Below the pieces are notes generated by a model that was given only the letters and a program-made list of their open reading frames with translations, searched no databases and had not been told where the DNA came from. A stretch of 64,000 nucleotides of DNA from Cytophagales bacterium. Its GTDB lineage: Bacteria; Bacteroidota; Bacteroidia; Cytophagales; Cyclobacteriaceae. Of this stretch, positions 37,412 to 45,638 are shown piece by piece. The translations under genes and the position numbers were made by a program. The stretch covers positions 1 to 64,000 of the forward strand of contig JAKSDQ010000007.1 of NCBI GenBank assembly GCA_022360015.1, written 5' to 3'. Position 1 is the first letter of the stretch. Every line of letters begins with the position of its first letter.

Positions 37412-37633
37412 ATGATTGAATCATACATTATCGGTATTGGCGTGATCGTCACATTAATGGTCATGTGGATGGCAGTGCAGTCTTTCTGGCGAAAAACATT
37501 TTCGGATCACATATCCGATGAAGACGTGCTGGCAGACAGAACCAGTTGCTCGAATTGCGGTTGCACGAATGTCTGCAAAAAAGAATCAGGTAAATTTCAA
37601 CAAAACAACATGCATGAAAACATAATCACATAA
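37412..37633 (+). CDS. NqrM-like membrane protein with C-x2-C-x-C-x3-C motif
   Basis: A 73-residue protein with one N-terminal transmembrane helix (residues ~5-25) and a short soluble tail with cysteines at 46, 49, 51 and 55 (S-C-S-N-C-G-C-T-N-V-C-K-K). This matches the plan of NqrM, the small membrane protein needed to mature Na+-NQR by supplying iron to the NqrD/NqrE site; NqrM also carries one helix and four clustered cysteines. It sits 18 nt after rnfA, whose cysteines form the equivalent site with RnfE. The role as an Rnf maturation factor is inferred from this likeness and position. Confidence 0.65.
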   Translation: MIESYIIGIGVIVTLMVMWMAVQSFWRKTFSDHISDEDVLADRTSCSNCGCTNVCKKESGKFQQNNMHENIIT

Positions 37634-37636
37634 GCT

Positions 37637-38494
37637 ATGACGCATTTAGCAGATTTTAAGATCGAAAAGCAATACCAGGCGACGGTTAAAAAAACAAAAC
37701 GCCTCACTCCTGAAAATACTGAAGAGATAAGGGAAATATTGCTAGAAGTAAAACAGCCCGACTTTGAATGCCAACCTGATCAAAGTTTCGGTGTATTGGT
37801 AAAGGTTACGAGTGAATTTGGCAACACTTTTCATCACCGGCTGTATAGCGTGGCGGACCTGCCTGGCAAGGAAAATGGAAAAACGCTTATCACCCTTTTG
37901 GTCAAAAGGTGTTCTTACGTAGATGATTTCAGCGGTGAACTTTATCAGGGGGTAGGTTCCAATTACCTGTGCGATCGAAAAGCCGGAGATCCGGTAACCA
38001 TTACCGGACCTTTTGATTTGCCATTTACGGTGCCCGAAGATAAAAGTTCCAACCTGATTTTGATCGGAATGGGAACGGGCATAGCACCTTTCCGTGCATT
38101 TGTAAAAAATATTTATAACAATGTCAAAGACTGGAAAGGCCAAATCCGGTTATTTTATGGGGCAAGGAGCGGGCTTGAGTTATTGTATATGAATGACAAG
38201 GACGGTGACTTAACCAACTATTACGATGAGGCGACATTTGAGGCATTTCATGCATTAAGCCCCCGTCCTCACTGGGCCGACCCGATTGCACTCGATGAGG
38301 CCATTGAGGGGCGGGCCAAAGAGATCATCAAGATGTTATCTCAGGCCAATACGTACATTTATGTGGCCGGATATGGAAAAATCAAAGATATGCTGGATAA
38401 GGCATTTTCAGGCATATTAGGATCGAGGGAAAAATGGGAAACGCGGAAGGCCGAATTGATCGCCGGGAAAAAATGGGCTGAAATCATCTATTAA
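37637..38494 (+). CDS. ferredoxin-NADP+ reductase-like flavoprotein within the rnf operon
   Basis: A 285-residue FAD/NAD(P)-binding protein of the ferredoxin reductase superfamily. The FAD site appears as H-R-L-Y-S-V-A (R-x-Y-S type), the nucleotide site as G-M-G-T-G-I-A-P-F-R-A-F, and the C-terminal region Y-V-A-G-Y-G-K-I-K-D-M matches the plant/BoxA-like FNR group. No ferredoxin domain is fused, unlike NqrF. It starts 3 nt after the NqrM-like gene and precedes rnfB. It could pass electrons between NAD(P)H and ferredoxin beside Rnf, or be the electron input for a modified Rnf. Confidence 0.85.
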   Translation: MTHLADFKIEKQYQATVKKTKRLTPENTEEIREILLEVKQPDFECQPDQSFGVLVKVTSEFGNTFHHRLYSVADLPGKENGKTLITLLVKRCSYVDDFSGELYQGVGSNYLCDRKAGDPVTITGPFDLPFTVPEDKSSNLILIGMGTGIAPFRAFVKNIYNNVKDWKGQIRLFYGARSGLELLYMNDKDGDLTNYYDEATFEAFHALSPRPHWADPIALDEAIEGRAKEIIKMLSQANTYIYVAGYGKIKDMLDKAFSGILGSREKWETRKAELIAGKKWAEIIY

Positions 38495-38559
38495 TACATT
38501 ATATTCAGTATATTCAGGTAACAACTGCTATTTGTGAATGAAGCATTAAACCTTTAAAC

Positions 38560-39426
38560 ATGTCAATCATCATTGCTGTTTCGTCTTTGGGTGGGCTCAC
38601 CTTTGTTTTAGCCGTTATGCTGATCCTGGCTAACAAAAAACTCTACGTCTACGAAGACCCGCGTATTGATTTGGTGGAAGATTTGCTGCCCCATGCTAAT
38701 TGCGGTGCCTGCGGTTATCCGGGCTGCCGTCCGTTTGCAGAAGCCTTGGTTGCCGGAAAAGCCTTGCCAGGGAAGTGTACGGTTAGTTCTGAGGAGGGGC
38801 GTGTGGCTATCGCCGATTATCTGGGCATAGCTGTTGGGGCCGAAGAGAAGCTGGTAGCCCGCCTCGCCTGTGCCGGTGGTACCAATGTAGCCCGCAACCG
38901 CGCCAAATATCAGGGCCTCGGAACCTGTCAGGCAGCGTCCCTGGTTTCAGGTGGAGGCAAAGGGTGTTTCTGGGGCTGCCTGGGCCATGGTGATTGTGAA
39001 GCTTCCTGTGATTTTGATGCCATTACTATGGATCCCTTTTCACTTCCGGTGGTAGACGAAGATAAATGTACCGCCTGTGGTGATTGCGTGGAAGCCTGCC
39101 CCAAAGACCTGTTTTCCTTGCAACCCGTGAGCCGCCAGCTTTGGGTGGCCTGCAAAAACCTCGAAGCAGGAGACGAAATTCTGGAAGAGTGCCAGGTCGC
39201 CTGTACCGCTTGTGGAAAATGTGCCATGGATGCCCCTGGCAATCTTATAACCATGGAAAACAATTTACCGGTCATCAACTATTCCGAAAACCATCGCACC
39301 CAGGTACCCATTCAACGATGCCCCACCGGCGCTATCGTATGGCTTGACAAGCAACTGGGGGCTATCAAAGGGAAAGAAAGTAAAAAAATCATCCGCAAAG
39401 GCGAAAGAAATCCGGGTTTTTCTTGA
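38560..39426 (+). CDS. rnfB: Rnf complex ferredoxin-type subunit B
   Basis: An N-terminal membrane anchor (residues ~3-25) is followed by the Fe-S domain N-C-G-A-C-G-Y-P-G-C, the ferredoxin motifs C-T-A-C-G-D-C-V-E-A-C-P and C-T-A-C-G-K-C, and further cysteine clusters. RnfB accepts electrons from reduced ferredoxin. It is last in this operon, separated from rnfA by two extra genes; many organisms place it first or next to rnfA. The last 13 codons overlap a sigma-factor remnant on the opposite strand. Confidence 0.95.
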   Translation: MSIIIAVSSLGGLTFVLAVMLILANKKLYVYEDPRIDLVEDLLPHANCGACGYPGCRPFAEALVAGKALPGKCTVSSEEGRVAIADYLGIAVGAEEKLVARLACAGGTNVARNRAKYQGLGTCQAASLVSGGGKGCFWGCLGHGDCEASCDFDAITMDPFSLPVVDEDKCTACGDCVEACPKDLFSLQPVSRQLWVACKNLEAGDEILEECQVACTACGKCAMDAPGNLITMENNLPVINYSENHRTQVPIQRCPTGAIVWLDKQLGAIKGKESKKIIRKGERNPGFS

Positions 39427-39754
39427 GTTTAAAGAGTTGGCTTCTCAAGCCTGATAACCAACGGCGTAAGCATCCCTGGTCGTTGTACAACGCTTTTAGC
39501 AGGTATCCGGAAATGTTGTCAGTGTCACTGAGATGAGCCCGATTACGCCAAAGGTCTGTGAACATATCGTGTATACCATCCTGTACCATTTCACGGTCAG
39601 TGCTAAACCGGAGGCCATCATTTGATAACAAATCTATGTAGTCTGTATACAGCCGGGCAAAAGCTTCTTTGTTACCATTTTTAAATGATATCCGGAGACT
39701 GGCCTCATCATTTATCGTATCGGAGCATGGCTTTACTTCTCTCATTTTCATCAT
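39389..39754 (-). pseudogene. truncated ECF sigma factor (region 2 only)
   Basis: Residues 15-90 match sigma region 2 (N-G-N-K-E-A-F-A-R-L-Y-T-D-Y, E-M-V-Q-D-G-I-H-D-M-F-T-D-L-W, I-S-G-Y-L-L-K-A-L-Y-N). The sequence then leaves the family and no region 4 follows: the reading frame enters the tail of rnfB on the opposite strand and stops. At 121 residues it is too short to be a functional ECF factor. A deletion that fused its 5' half to the rnf operon end is the simplest explanation. No FecR or SusC gene lies beside it. Confidence 0.7.
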
Positions 39755-40225
39755 GACTACACTAAATTATTACAACTCTGTTAAGCAAGGAAAACATCCC
39801 GGAAGTTTCAGAGTAGAAAAATTTAAATAAAATAAAGATTTTTTTTGTACGATCAAAAAGGTGATGCTTGAGGTTTGAAAAAGGTACCAAACCTTTCAGA
39901 GGGATAAAACAAGCATTTAAAAATCATTATAAAGTGTTTTTCTTTCATAGCTAATTCTATCATAATTGATTAATTTCGACCAGCTTTCAATAATGAAAAC
40001 AAATAATTAAAAAAAGTATAAAAAAATTTGTAAATACAAAACCAAATCTGTACATTTGTTTTAACATTATGCTCTTGGCAACGTATCTTCATTTTTTTAC
40101 AATATTTTATAGCGAGGATGCCAAACCTTGAGCTTTTTTTATTCCCCCATTTACAGACTGGTTTCAACAAGCCTGTAGCAAAGCTAGGACCAGACAGCAG
40201 TTATTTTATCTTTAAAAGACTTTAA
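39755..40225. other. A+T-rich 471-bp intergenic region with a promoter
   Basis: No coding stretch is convincing here. It is strongly A+T rich and contains the Bacteroidota-type promoter at 40027-40058, giving the following NYN gene a leader of about 160 nt. Upstream it would also hold the promoter of the sigma remnant. Confidence 0.6.
40027..40058 (+). promoter_or_regulatory. Bacteroidota-type promoter (-33 TTTG, -7 TAnnTTTG)
   Basis: TTTG at 40027-40030 is followed after 20 nt by TACATTTG at 40051-40058, an exact match to the Bacteroidota housekeeping consensus with allowed spacing. Transcription would start near 40065, about 160 nt before the NYN-domain gene. Confidence 0.6.
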
Positions 40226-40897
40226 ATGAAAAAAACAGCCATCTTAGTAGATGGGGGATTCTTTTTAAAAAGATATCGATACATCAACAAAATAAGAAGT
40301 TTGGATCCCATAAGGACAGCTAATGACTTATGGGGGATGTGTCTGAGACATCTAACTCAGGCCAAGGGCGAAGCCTTTGATTTATATCGAATATACTACT
40401 ATGATTGCCTGCCTTATGACAAGAAGCAACACAATCCTGTTACCGGTAAATCCATCGATTTTTCAAGAACAGAACAGCATAGATTTCAATTGGATTTCTT
40501 TGAGGAATTAAAAAAGAAAAGAAAAATAGCGCTCCGGTTAGGAGTTCTGGAAGATAAAAAGCGTTGGATGATAACCCCCTCTAAAACCAAAGCGCTTTTA
40601 AAAAAAAAATTGATGATTGATGACCTCAGGGAAGGTGATGTTCAATTTGACTTTAATCAAAAAAGAGTTGATATTAAAATTGGACTGGACATTGCAGCAA
40701 TGACATTAAAAAAACAGGTAGATCAAATTATCCTGGTGTCAGGCGATAGTGACTTTGTGCCGGCCGCGAAACTGGCAAGACGTGAAGGAGTCGATTTTTT
40801 ACTCGATCCAATGTGGAACCCAATAAAACCTCATTTATTTGAACATATCGACGGATTAGTATCCAGAATCAAAAGACCCGATAATCACGATGCTTAA
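40226..40897 (+). CDS. NYN-domain (LabA/PIN-like) putative ribonuclease
   Basis: A 223-residue cytoplasmic protein of the NYN/LabA group, a PIN-like nuclease fold. The acidic metal site is visible as A-I-L-V-D-G-G (Asp9), the central D-I-K-I-G-L-D and the hallmark L-V-S-G-D-S-D-F-V-P-A near residue 175. The C-terminal A-R-R-E-G-V-D-F strand completes the fold. No partner protein or restriction/defence gene is adjacent; it stands alone with its own promoter. Substrate RNA unknown. Confidence 0.85.
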   Translation: MKKTAILVDGGFFLKRYRYINKIRSLDPIRTANDLWGMCLRHLTQAKGEAFDLYRIYYYDCLPYDKKQHNPVTGKSIDFSRTEQHRFQLDFFEELKKKRKIALRLGVLEDKKRWMITPSKTKALLKKKLMIDDLREGDVQFDFNQKRVDIKIGLDIAAMTLKKQVDQIILVSGDSDFVPAAKLARREGVDFLLDPMWNPIKPHLFEHIDGLVSRIKRPDNHDA

Positions 40898-40972
40898 TGT
40901 AAGAGCTTACTTAGGCCAATGCAAATAAATAAGTATATTTTATTTGACGACTAGGTGTAATTGGCAATGGAA

Positions 40973-41004
40973 AATTGTCAATTGACAGTTGAAAATTGAC
41001 AATT
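40973..41004. terminator. possible hairpin terminator / TTGACAATT repeat
   Basis: Perfect 11-bp arms AATTGTCAATT and AATTGACAATT flank a 10-nt loop, followed by ATTTTATAG. It may end the NYN transcript. Related TTGACAATT tracts occur at 24523-24553, so it may instead be a genomic repeat. Confidence 0.4.
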
Positions 41005-41135
41005 ATTTTATAGTATTCACCTTTGATTCGGCGATTATGAAATCGTCTCATCCTCTGATCATTAAGGCCATCGGATAGGGCAAGGGTCTCGGTTGTGCTT
41101 TCCAATGTCGTTAAAAGGCACGAGTGAGACGTGGA

Positions 41136-41245
41136 TGTTGCACAACGTTTTCGACAAATTTCTTTGTGTCTCTTTGTGTCTTGGTGACTTTGTGGTTCAC
41201 CATTTTTCACCACGGAGGCACCAAGACACAAAGAGACACGGAGGT
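41136..41245. repeat. dispersed imperfect inverted repeat (CTTTGTGTCT family), copy 2
   Basis: It begins TGTTGCACAAC, then the left arm TCTCTTTGTGTCTTGGTGAC and the right arm CACCACGGAGGCACCAAGAC, closely matching the copy at 22701-22785 over both arms and the loop junction. Confidence 0.75.
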
Positions 41246-41598
41246 TTTCGCTTATAAAATAAAAATACAAGCACATGTTTGAGTTGTGCAGTAGCCAAGA
41301 GACGCTTGTGCCATACTTTAAAACCGGGTCTGCAACCCCCAAACTCCGCAACCCGGAACCTAAAACAAAAGCCACCTGAAACAACGATTAACCCCAAAAA
41401 ACGGTCGGCCCGAATAGGTTTTGCCTCGAGTCGCGAACGGGTCGGGGTTAAGATAAAATATGCTTCATGCATTGATAAAATAAAAAAGTAAAAAATCGGC
41501 CGCTGATGTTAAATCAGATTGTTTGATTTTACATAAAATAGTATTACTATTACAGGGGTTTATTATCACCATAGTTTTAATTGTATAAGGACTAAAAA

Positions 41599-42408
41599 AT
41601 GGCAATTCAGACCATCCTGTTTCCTACCGATTTTTCAGACAGATCCAAGAAAGCTTTACAACAAGCCATCTGTTTTGTAAAGGGCTCTTCTATGAAACTT
41701 ATCATCTATCATGTCTATCACAGACCGTCTGTCGATGATGACAAAACTGCATCGCTGGAAGAAAAAGAAAAATCCGTAGAGAACGCCTTTAATAACCTGA
41801 AAAGGGTATACCCTGAATTGGCGGATGTCAATCACACCTTCAGAAAAGAATTAGGTATTTCCACTGATAATATCATTGCGATGGCCGGAAAAGCCAACGC
41901 AGACATGATTATTATGGCTACTAAAGGCGCCAAGGGATTTGGTGAACTATGGGGGAGCAAGACAGAGAAAATCGTTGAAAATGTGAAAATCCCGGTGTTA
42001 GTGATACCTGATAATACCAGTTTGGAGGATATCGATCGCATTGGCCTGGCTTATGATTACAGGATTACAATCAGTACAGATATTCTGGCAAACATTGTGG
42101 CCACCGCCGAACGCCTGAAGGCCAATGTCGATATAATCAGTATCAATCTTGATGAGCGTTCCTTAAGCGAAGAAAAGGCCAATGTCAGATTGGACCTGAA
42201 GAAGCAACTCGAAAGCATACCGCATACTTTTAGCTATACACACCATACAAATATCGAGGAAGGGATTATGCAGTATTGCCACAATAATGGAATTGATATG
42301 ATATGTATTTTACCCAAATCCTACAATTTCATAGAAGAGTTATTCCATGAAAGCCTGACCAAAAAGATGATATTTCATAGCGATATCCCCCTTCTGGTGA
42401 TTAAATAA
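41599..42408 (+). CDS. tandem universal stress protein (UspA family)
   Basis: Two Usp domains in 269 residues. The first (1-145) carries the ATP-binding loop G-A-K-G-x-x-x-x-x-x-G-S-K-T-E-K-I and ends V-P-V-L-V-I-P-type (here I-P-V-L-V-I-P). The second (146-269) is more diverged and keeps the terminal D-I-P-L-L-V-I-K strand but lacks a clear ATP loop. It ends 19 nt before the V-ATPase E gene, so a shared transcript with the ATPase is likely. A link between stress sensing and ion-pump expression is inference. Confidence 0.9.
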   Translation: MAIQTILFPTDFSDRSKKALQQAICFVKGSSMKLIIYHVYHRPSVDDDKTASLEEKEKSVENAFNNLKRVYPELADVNHTFRKELGISTDNIIAMAGKANADMIIMATKGAKGFGELWGSKTEKIVENVKIPVLVIPDNTSLEDIDRIGLAYDYRITISTDILANIVATAERLKANVDIISINLDERSLSEEKANVRLDLKKQLESIPHTFSYTHHTNIEEGIMQYCHNNGIDMICILPKSYNFIEELFHESLTKKMIFHSDIPLLVIK

Positions 42409-42427
42409 CTCTAAACATACATCTAAG

Positions 42428-43039
42428 ATGGAACAACTAACAAATTTGGATAAACTCACTGAAAAAATATACCAGGAAGGGCTTAGCAAAGCGGATGAGC
42501 AGTCAAAAGAGATACTAAAGGAAGCTGAAAAACAGGCAGCACAAATCATCGACGAGGCCAGGGCTAAGGCTGACGAACTTATCAACACAGCCAAAAAAAC
42601 AATAGAAAGGGAAACCAGAAGTGCTGAAAGCGAGATAAAGCTGAAAGGCAAACAATTAGTAAGTGACCTCAAGCATGAAATTAACCATTTGCTAAGAGAG
42701 AAAATAATAGACCATAACATCAGGGAATCGTTTGGTGATCAGGAGTTCTTAAAGTCATTGATCATAGAAATTGCCGGATACTGGAAATCAGAAGGCGAAC
42801 TGGAACTGCGCTTACCGGCAAAAATAAAGGAGAAGGTGGACGGAGCACTTGAGCGTGGTATTGCCCATCATATCGACAACCTGACTGTTAATTTCAGTGA
42901 CCGGTTTTCAGATGGCTTCAGAATAGCAAGAAAATCAGACTCCTACGTCATTACCTTTAGCGAAGATGATTTCATCGAGCTTTTTAGCAGCTACCTGAAA
43001 GAAAAGACCCGGACATTATTGTTTGTCGAAAAGCCATGA
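42428..43039 (+). CDS. atpE: V-type ATPase subunit E (peripheral stalk)
   Basis: A 203-residue protein whose N-terminal 85 residues form a long charged coiled coil (E-E-Q-S-K-E-I-L-K-E-A-E-K-Q-A-A-Q), followed by a small globular head. This is the plan of the stalk subunit E/NtpE, and first place in a V-ATPase operon fits. The C-terminus overlaps the next gene by 4 nt. The sequence itself is weakly conserved, so context carries much of the call. Confidence 0.8.
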   Translation: MEQLTNLDKLTEKIYQEGLSKADEQSKEILKEAEKQAAQIIDEARAKADELINTAKKTIERETRSAESEIKLKGKQLVSDLKHEINHLLREKIIDHNIRESFGDQEFLKSLIIEIAGYWKSEGELELRLPAKIKEKVDGALERGIAHHIDNLTVNFSDRFSDGFRIARKSDSYVITFSEDDFIELFSSYLKEKTRTLLFVEKP

Positions 43040-43851
43040 AGTATTATTACCTCATAGCTACCTTGCCGGATCTTTCCCTTGAGATTGAAACCGCAAATAT
43101 CAACTTCGATGAAATAGTAGAAACCATAGAAAGAAACCTCACCAATGAGGATAAACAGATCTTCAAATACCTGATCTACCCTCATGATAACCGGAATTTG
43201 CTAAATGCTATCTTCAAAAAACATCATGGAATAGTTCCCTTGCCTTTTCAAAGACCAGCCGTTTTTAGTCCGGTGATTATTGAGGATTACGTACAGGAGC
43301 GATACAATTTTCCTGATTACATGGCTGACTTTTTGATGACTTTTCAGGAAAGGTTTTCAGAGATGGAGATGGTCGAAACAGAAACCCACTTGGTAGAAAG
43401 TTTTATTCGGGAAGTATCGCAGGTACCGGAGGCCTTTATTAAAGACTATTATTTTTTTGAAAAACACTTAAAAAGCATGGTGGCAGCTTTTAACCGCTCT
43501 CTCTATAACTTCCATGGTTCTGTGTCGGTATTGGAAGAGACGGAAATCAGCGAAAAGCTGGCCAATGAGGGTTCGGGGATGTCTGTTCTTTCTCAAACCT
43601 ATCCCTTTATAGTTTCACTTAGGGAAGCAATTCATTCAAAAAAACCATGGCTCATAGAGCAAACCGTCGATCAGATAAAATGGGAATTTATTGACCATTA
43701 TAACAAGGAATTTTTTAGCAACCGGCATGTTTATGGTTATGTATTAAAACTTTTTATACTACAAAGGCGAGATTTATTAGAGCAAGCTGATACAAAAACG
43801 CATTTTGAAAGGTTAAATAAGCAGGTAGGGGCGTTTAGGGAGCTAATTTAA
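43036..43851 (+). CDS. DUF2764-family V-ATPase operon protein
   Basis: A 271-residue, helical protein opening M-K-Y-Y-Y-L-I-A-T-L-P, the family mark of DUF2764. In Bacteroidota, Chlamydia and spirochaete V-ATPase operons this gene takes the slot between E and A, where archaeal operons carry C and F. No subunit C or F gene is otherwise present, so it probably supplies the central-stalk/rotor coupling role of C (inference from operon replacement and helical content). Confidence 0.85.
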   Translation: MKYYYLIATLPDLSLEIETANINFDEIVETIERNLTNEDKQIFKYLIYPHDNRNLLNAIFKKHHGIVPLPFQRPAVFSPVIIEDYVQERYNFPDYMADFLMTFQERFSEMEMVETETHLVESFIREVSQVPEAFIKDYYFFEKHLKSMVAAFNRSLYNFHGSVSVLEETEISEKLANEGSGMSVLSQTYPFIVSLREAIHSKKPWLIEQTVDQIKWEFIDHYNKEFFSNRHVYGYVLKLFILQRRDLLEQADTKTHFERLNKQVGAFRELI

Positions 43852-43862
43852 AGATTTCAGGT

Positions 43863-45638
43863 ATGACAACAGGCATTATTTCGAGCATCATATCCAATTT
43901 GGTCACCATCGAGGCCAATGGCCCGGTAGGGCAAAACGAGATTTGTTTTATTATTAACCAGGGCATACGGCTAAGGGCCGAAGTAATCAGGGTCAATGGC
44001 CATACGGCCTCAGCACAGGTTTTTGAGTCGACACGGAGTATCAAAATCGGAGCGCAGGTGGAATTTACCGGGCGAATGCTGGAGGTGGAGTTGGGGCCGG
44101 GTATTTTATCCAAGAACTATGATGGGCTGCAGAATGACCTTCAAAAAATGGGTGGCCTTTTTCTTAACACAGGAGAGATAACGGATCCGCTGGACGACGA
44201 TGTATATTATAGCTTCACGCCCCTGGGCCGGATGCGGGATGAGGTGACTGCGGGCGACTGGCTTGGCCAGGTGAAAGAAAATTGGATCGAACATAAAATT
44301 ATGGTTCCTTTTTACCTCGCCGGGCACTATACCATAAAATGGGTAGCTGAAGCGGGTGACTATAAAATCAGGGATAAAATAGCAACACTGGTATCGGGTG
44401 AGGGGGAGGAAATCCATGTTACCATGACGCAGAAATGGCCGGTAAAAGCAGCCATTAAAGCTTACAAGCAAAAAATCAGGCCTTATAACATTTTACAAAC
44501 AGGGATGAGGGTAATCGATACCTTTAACCCTATTGCCGAGGGCGGTACCGGATACATTCCGGGGCCTTTTGGCACAGGAAAAACAGTGTTGCAACAAGCC
44601 ATCGCCAAAAACGGCGAAGCAGATATTATTTTTATTGTAGCGTGTGGTGAAAGGGCCAACGAGGTAGTCGAGATATTTACTGAGTTTCCCGAACTTACCG
44701 ATCCCCGTACGGGAAGAAAGCTGCAGGAAAGAACTACCATCATTTGCAATACATCCAATATGCCCGTAGCAGCGCGTGAAGCATCCGTATATGTAGGAAT
44801 GACGCTGGCGGAGTATTACAGAAACATGGGACTGAAGGTACTTATGCTGGCTGACTCTACCTCACGATGGGCACAGGCCCTGCGTGAAATGTCCAACCGG
44901 CTGGAAGAGTTACCCGGACAGGATGCGTTTCCTGTGGAGCTGCCTGCAACAATAGCCAATTTTTACAGCCGTGCAGGCTTTGTGCGACTTAACAATGACA
45001 AATCGGGCTCAATCACATTTCTTGGTACCATATCACCCGCCGGGGGTAACTTTAAGGAGCCGGTGACAGAGTCCACCAGTAAAGTAGCGCGTTGCTTTTA
45101 CGCCCTCTCACAGAAAAGGGCTGACGCCAAACGCTATCCGGCCATCGACCCGCTCGACTCCTATTCCAAATACCTGGATTATGTCGAGTTTCAGGAATAT
45201 ACCAACGCCCATATCCAGGATGGCTGGGTGGATCTTGTGAAAAAAACCAAAAACCTGGTACGCAAAGGCCTCGAAGCGCGGGAGCAAATTAATATCCTGG
45301 GTGACGATGCCGTACCGGTGAGTTATCATATGGATTTCTGGCGAAGTGAGTTGATAGACTTTGTTATCATTCAGCAGGACTCATTCGATGACATAGACAT
45401 GAACGTGCCAATGGAACGTCAGAAATACATGATCAATAAAATTATTGATATATGTGATATGGAATTTGGATTTGAGGAATTTCAACAGGTGTCAGACTAT
45501 TTCAAACAACTTATTAACCTCGCCAAGCAAATGAATTACTCCCGTTTTGATTCCAGGGAGTTCAAGCAATATGAAGAGGAATTAAACCGGTTATTAGAAG
45601 AGAATGTTTCCACGAACAAAAGTGATGCTATAGCATGA
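43863..45638 (+). CDS. atpA: V-type ATPase catalytic subunit A
   Basis: The catalytic ATP-binding subunit, 591 residues. Walker A is G-P-F-G-T-G-K-T-V (around residues 234-242), followed by the non-homologous V-type insert region and the catalytic G-E-R-A-N-E-V and A-D-S-T-S-R-W motifs. N-terminal beta-barrel and C-terminal helical domains are complete. It overlaps subunit B by 4 nt. Confidence 0.97.
   Translation: MTTGIISSIISNLVTIEANGPVGQNEICFIINQGIRLRAEVIRVNGHTASAQVFESTRSIKIGAQVEFTGRMLEVELGPGILSKNYDGLQNDLQKMGGLFLNTGEITDPLDDDVYYSFTPLGRMRDEVTAGDWLGQVKENWIEHKIMVPFYLAGHYTIKWVAEAGDYKIRDKIATLVSGEGEEIHVTMTQKWPVKAAIKAYKQKIRPYNILQTGMRVIDTFNPIAEGGTGYIPGPFGTGKTVLQQAIAKNGEADIIFIVACGERANEVVEIFTEFPELTDPRTGRKLQERTTIICNTSNMPVAAREASVYVGMTLAEYYRNMGLKVLMLADSTSRWAQALREMSNRLEELPGQDAFPVELPATIANFYSRAGFVRLNNDKSGSITFLGTISPAGGNFKEPVTESTSKVARCFYALSQKRADAKRYPAIDPLDSYSKYLDYVEFQEYTNAHIQDGWVDLVKKTKNLVRKGLEAREQINILGDDAVPVSYHMDFWRSELIDFVIIQQDSFDDIDMNVPMERQKYMINKIIDICDMEFGFEEFQQVSDYFKQLINLAKQMNYSRFDSREFKQYEEELNRLLEENVSTNKSDAIA

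Larger units (their letters stand above)
40898..41598. other. 701-bp intergenic stretch with repeats
   Basis: It holds an 11-bp-arm hairpin (AATTGTCAATT at 40973 with AATTGACAATT at 40994) just after the NYN stop, and the second full copy of the CTTTGTGTCT-family palindrome (41136-41245). Short frames on both strands lack any family signature. The right end is the upstream region of the universal stress gene. Confidence 0.6.

Noticed and set aside
41197-41491. Short frames on both strands across 41197-41491
   Set aside because: They lie across the dispersed repeat, lack family motifs and overlap each other.
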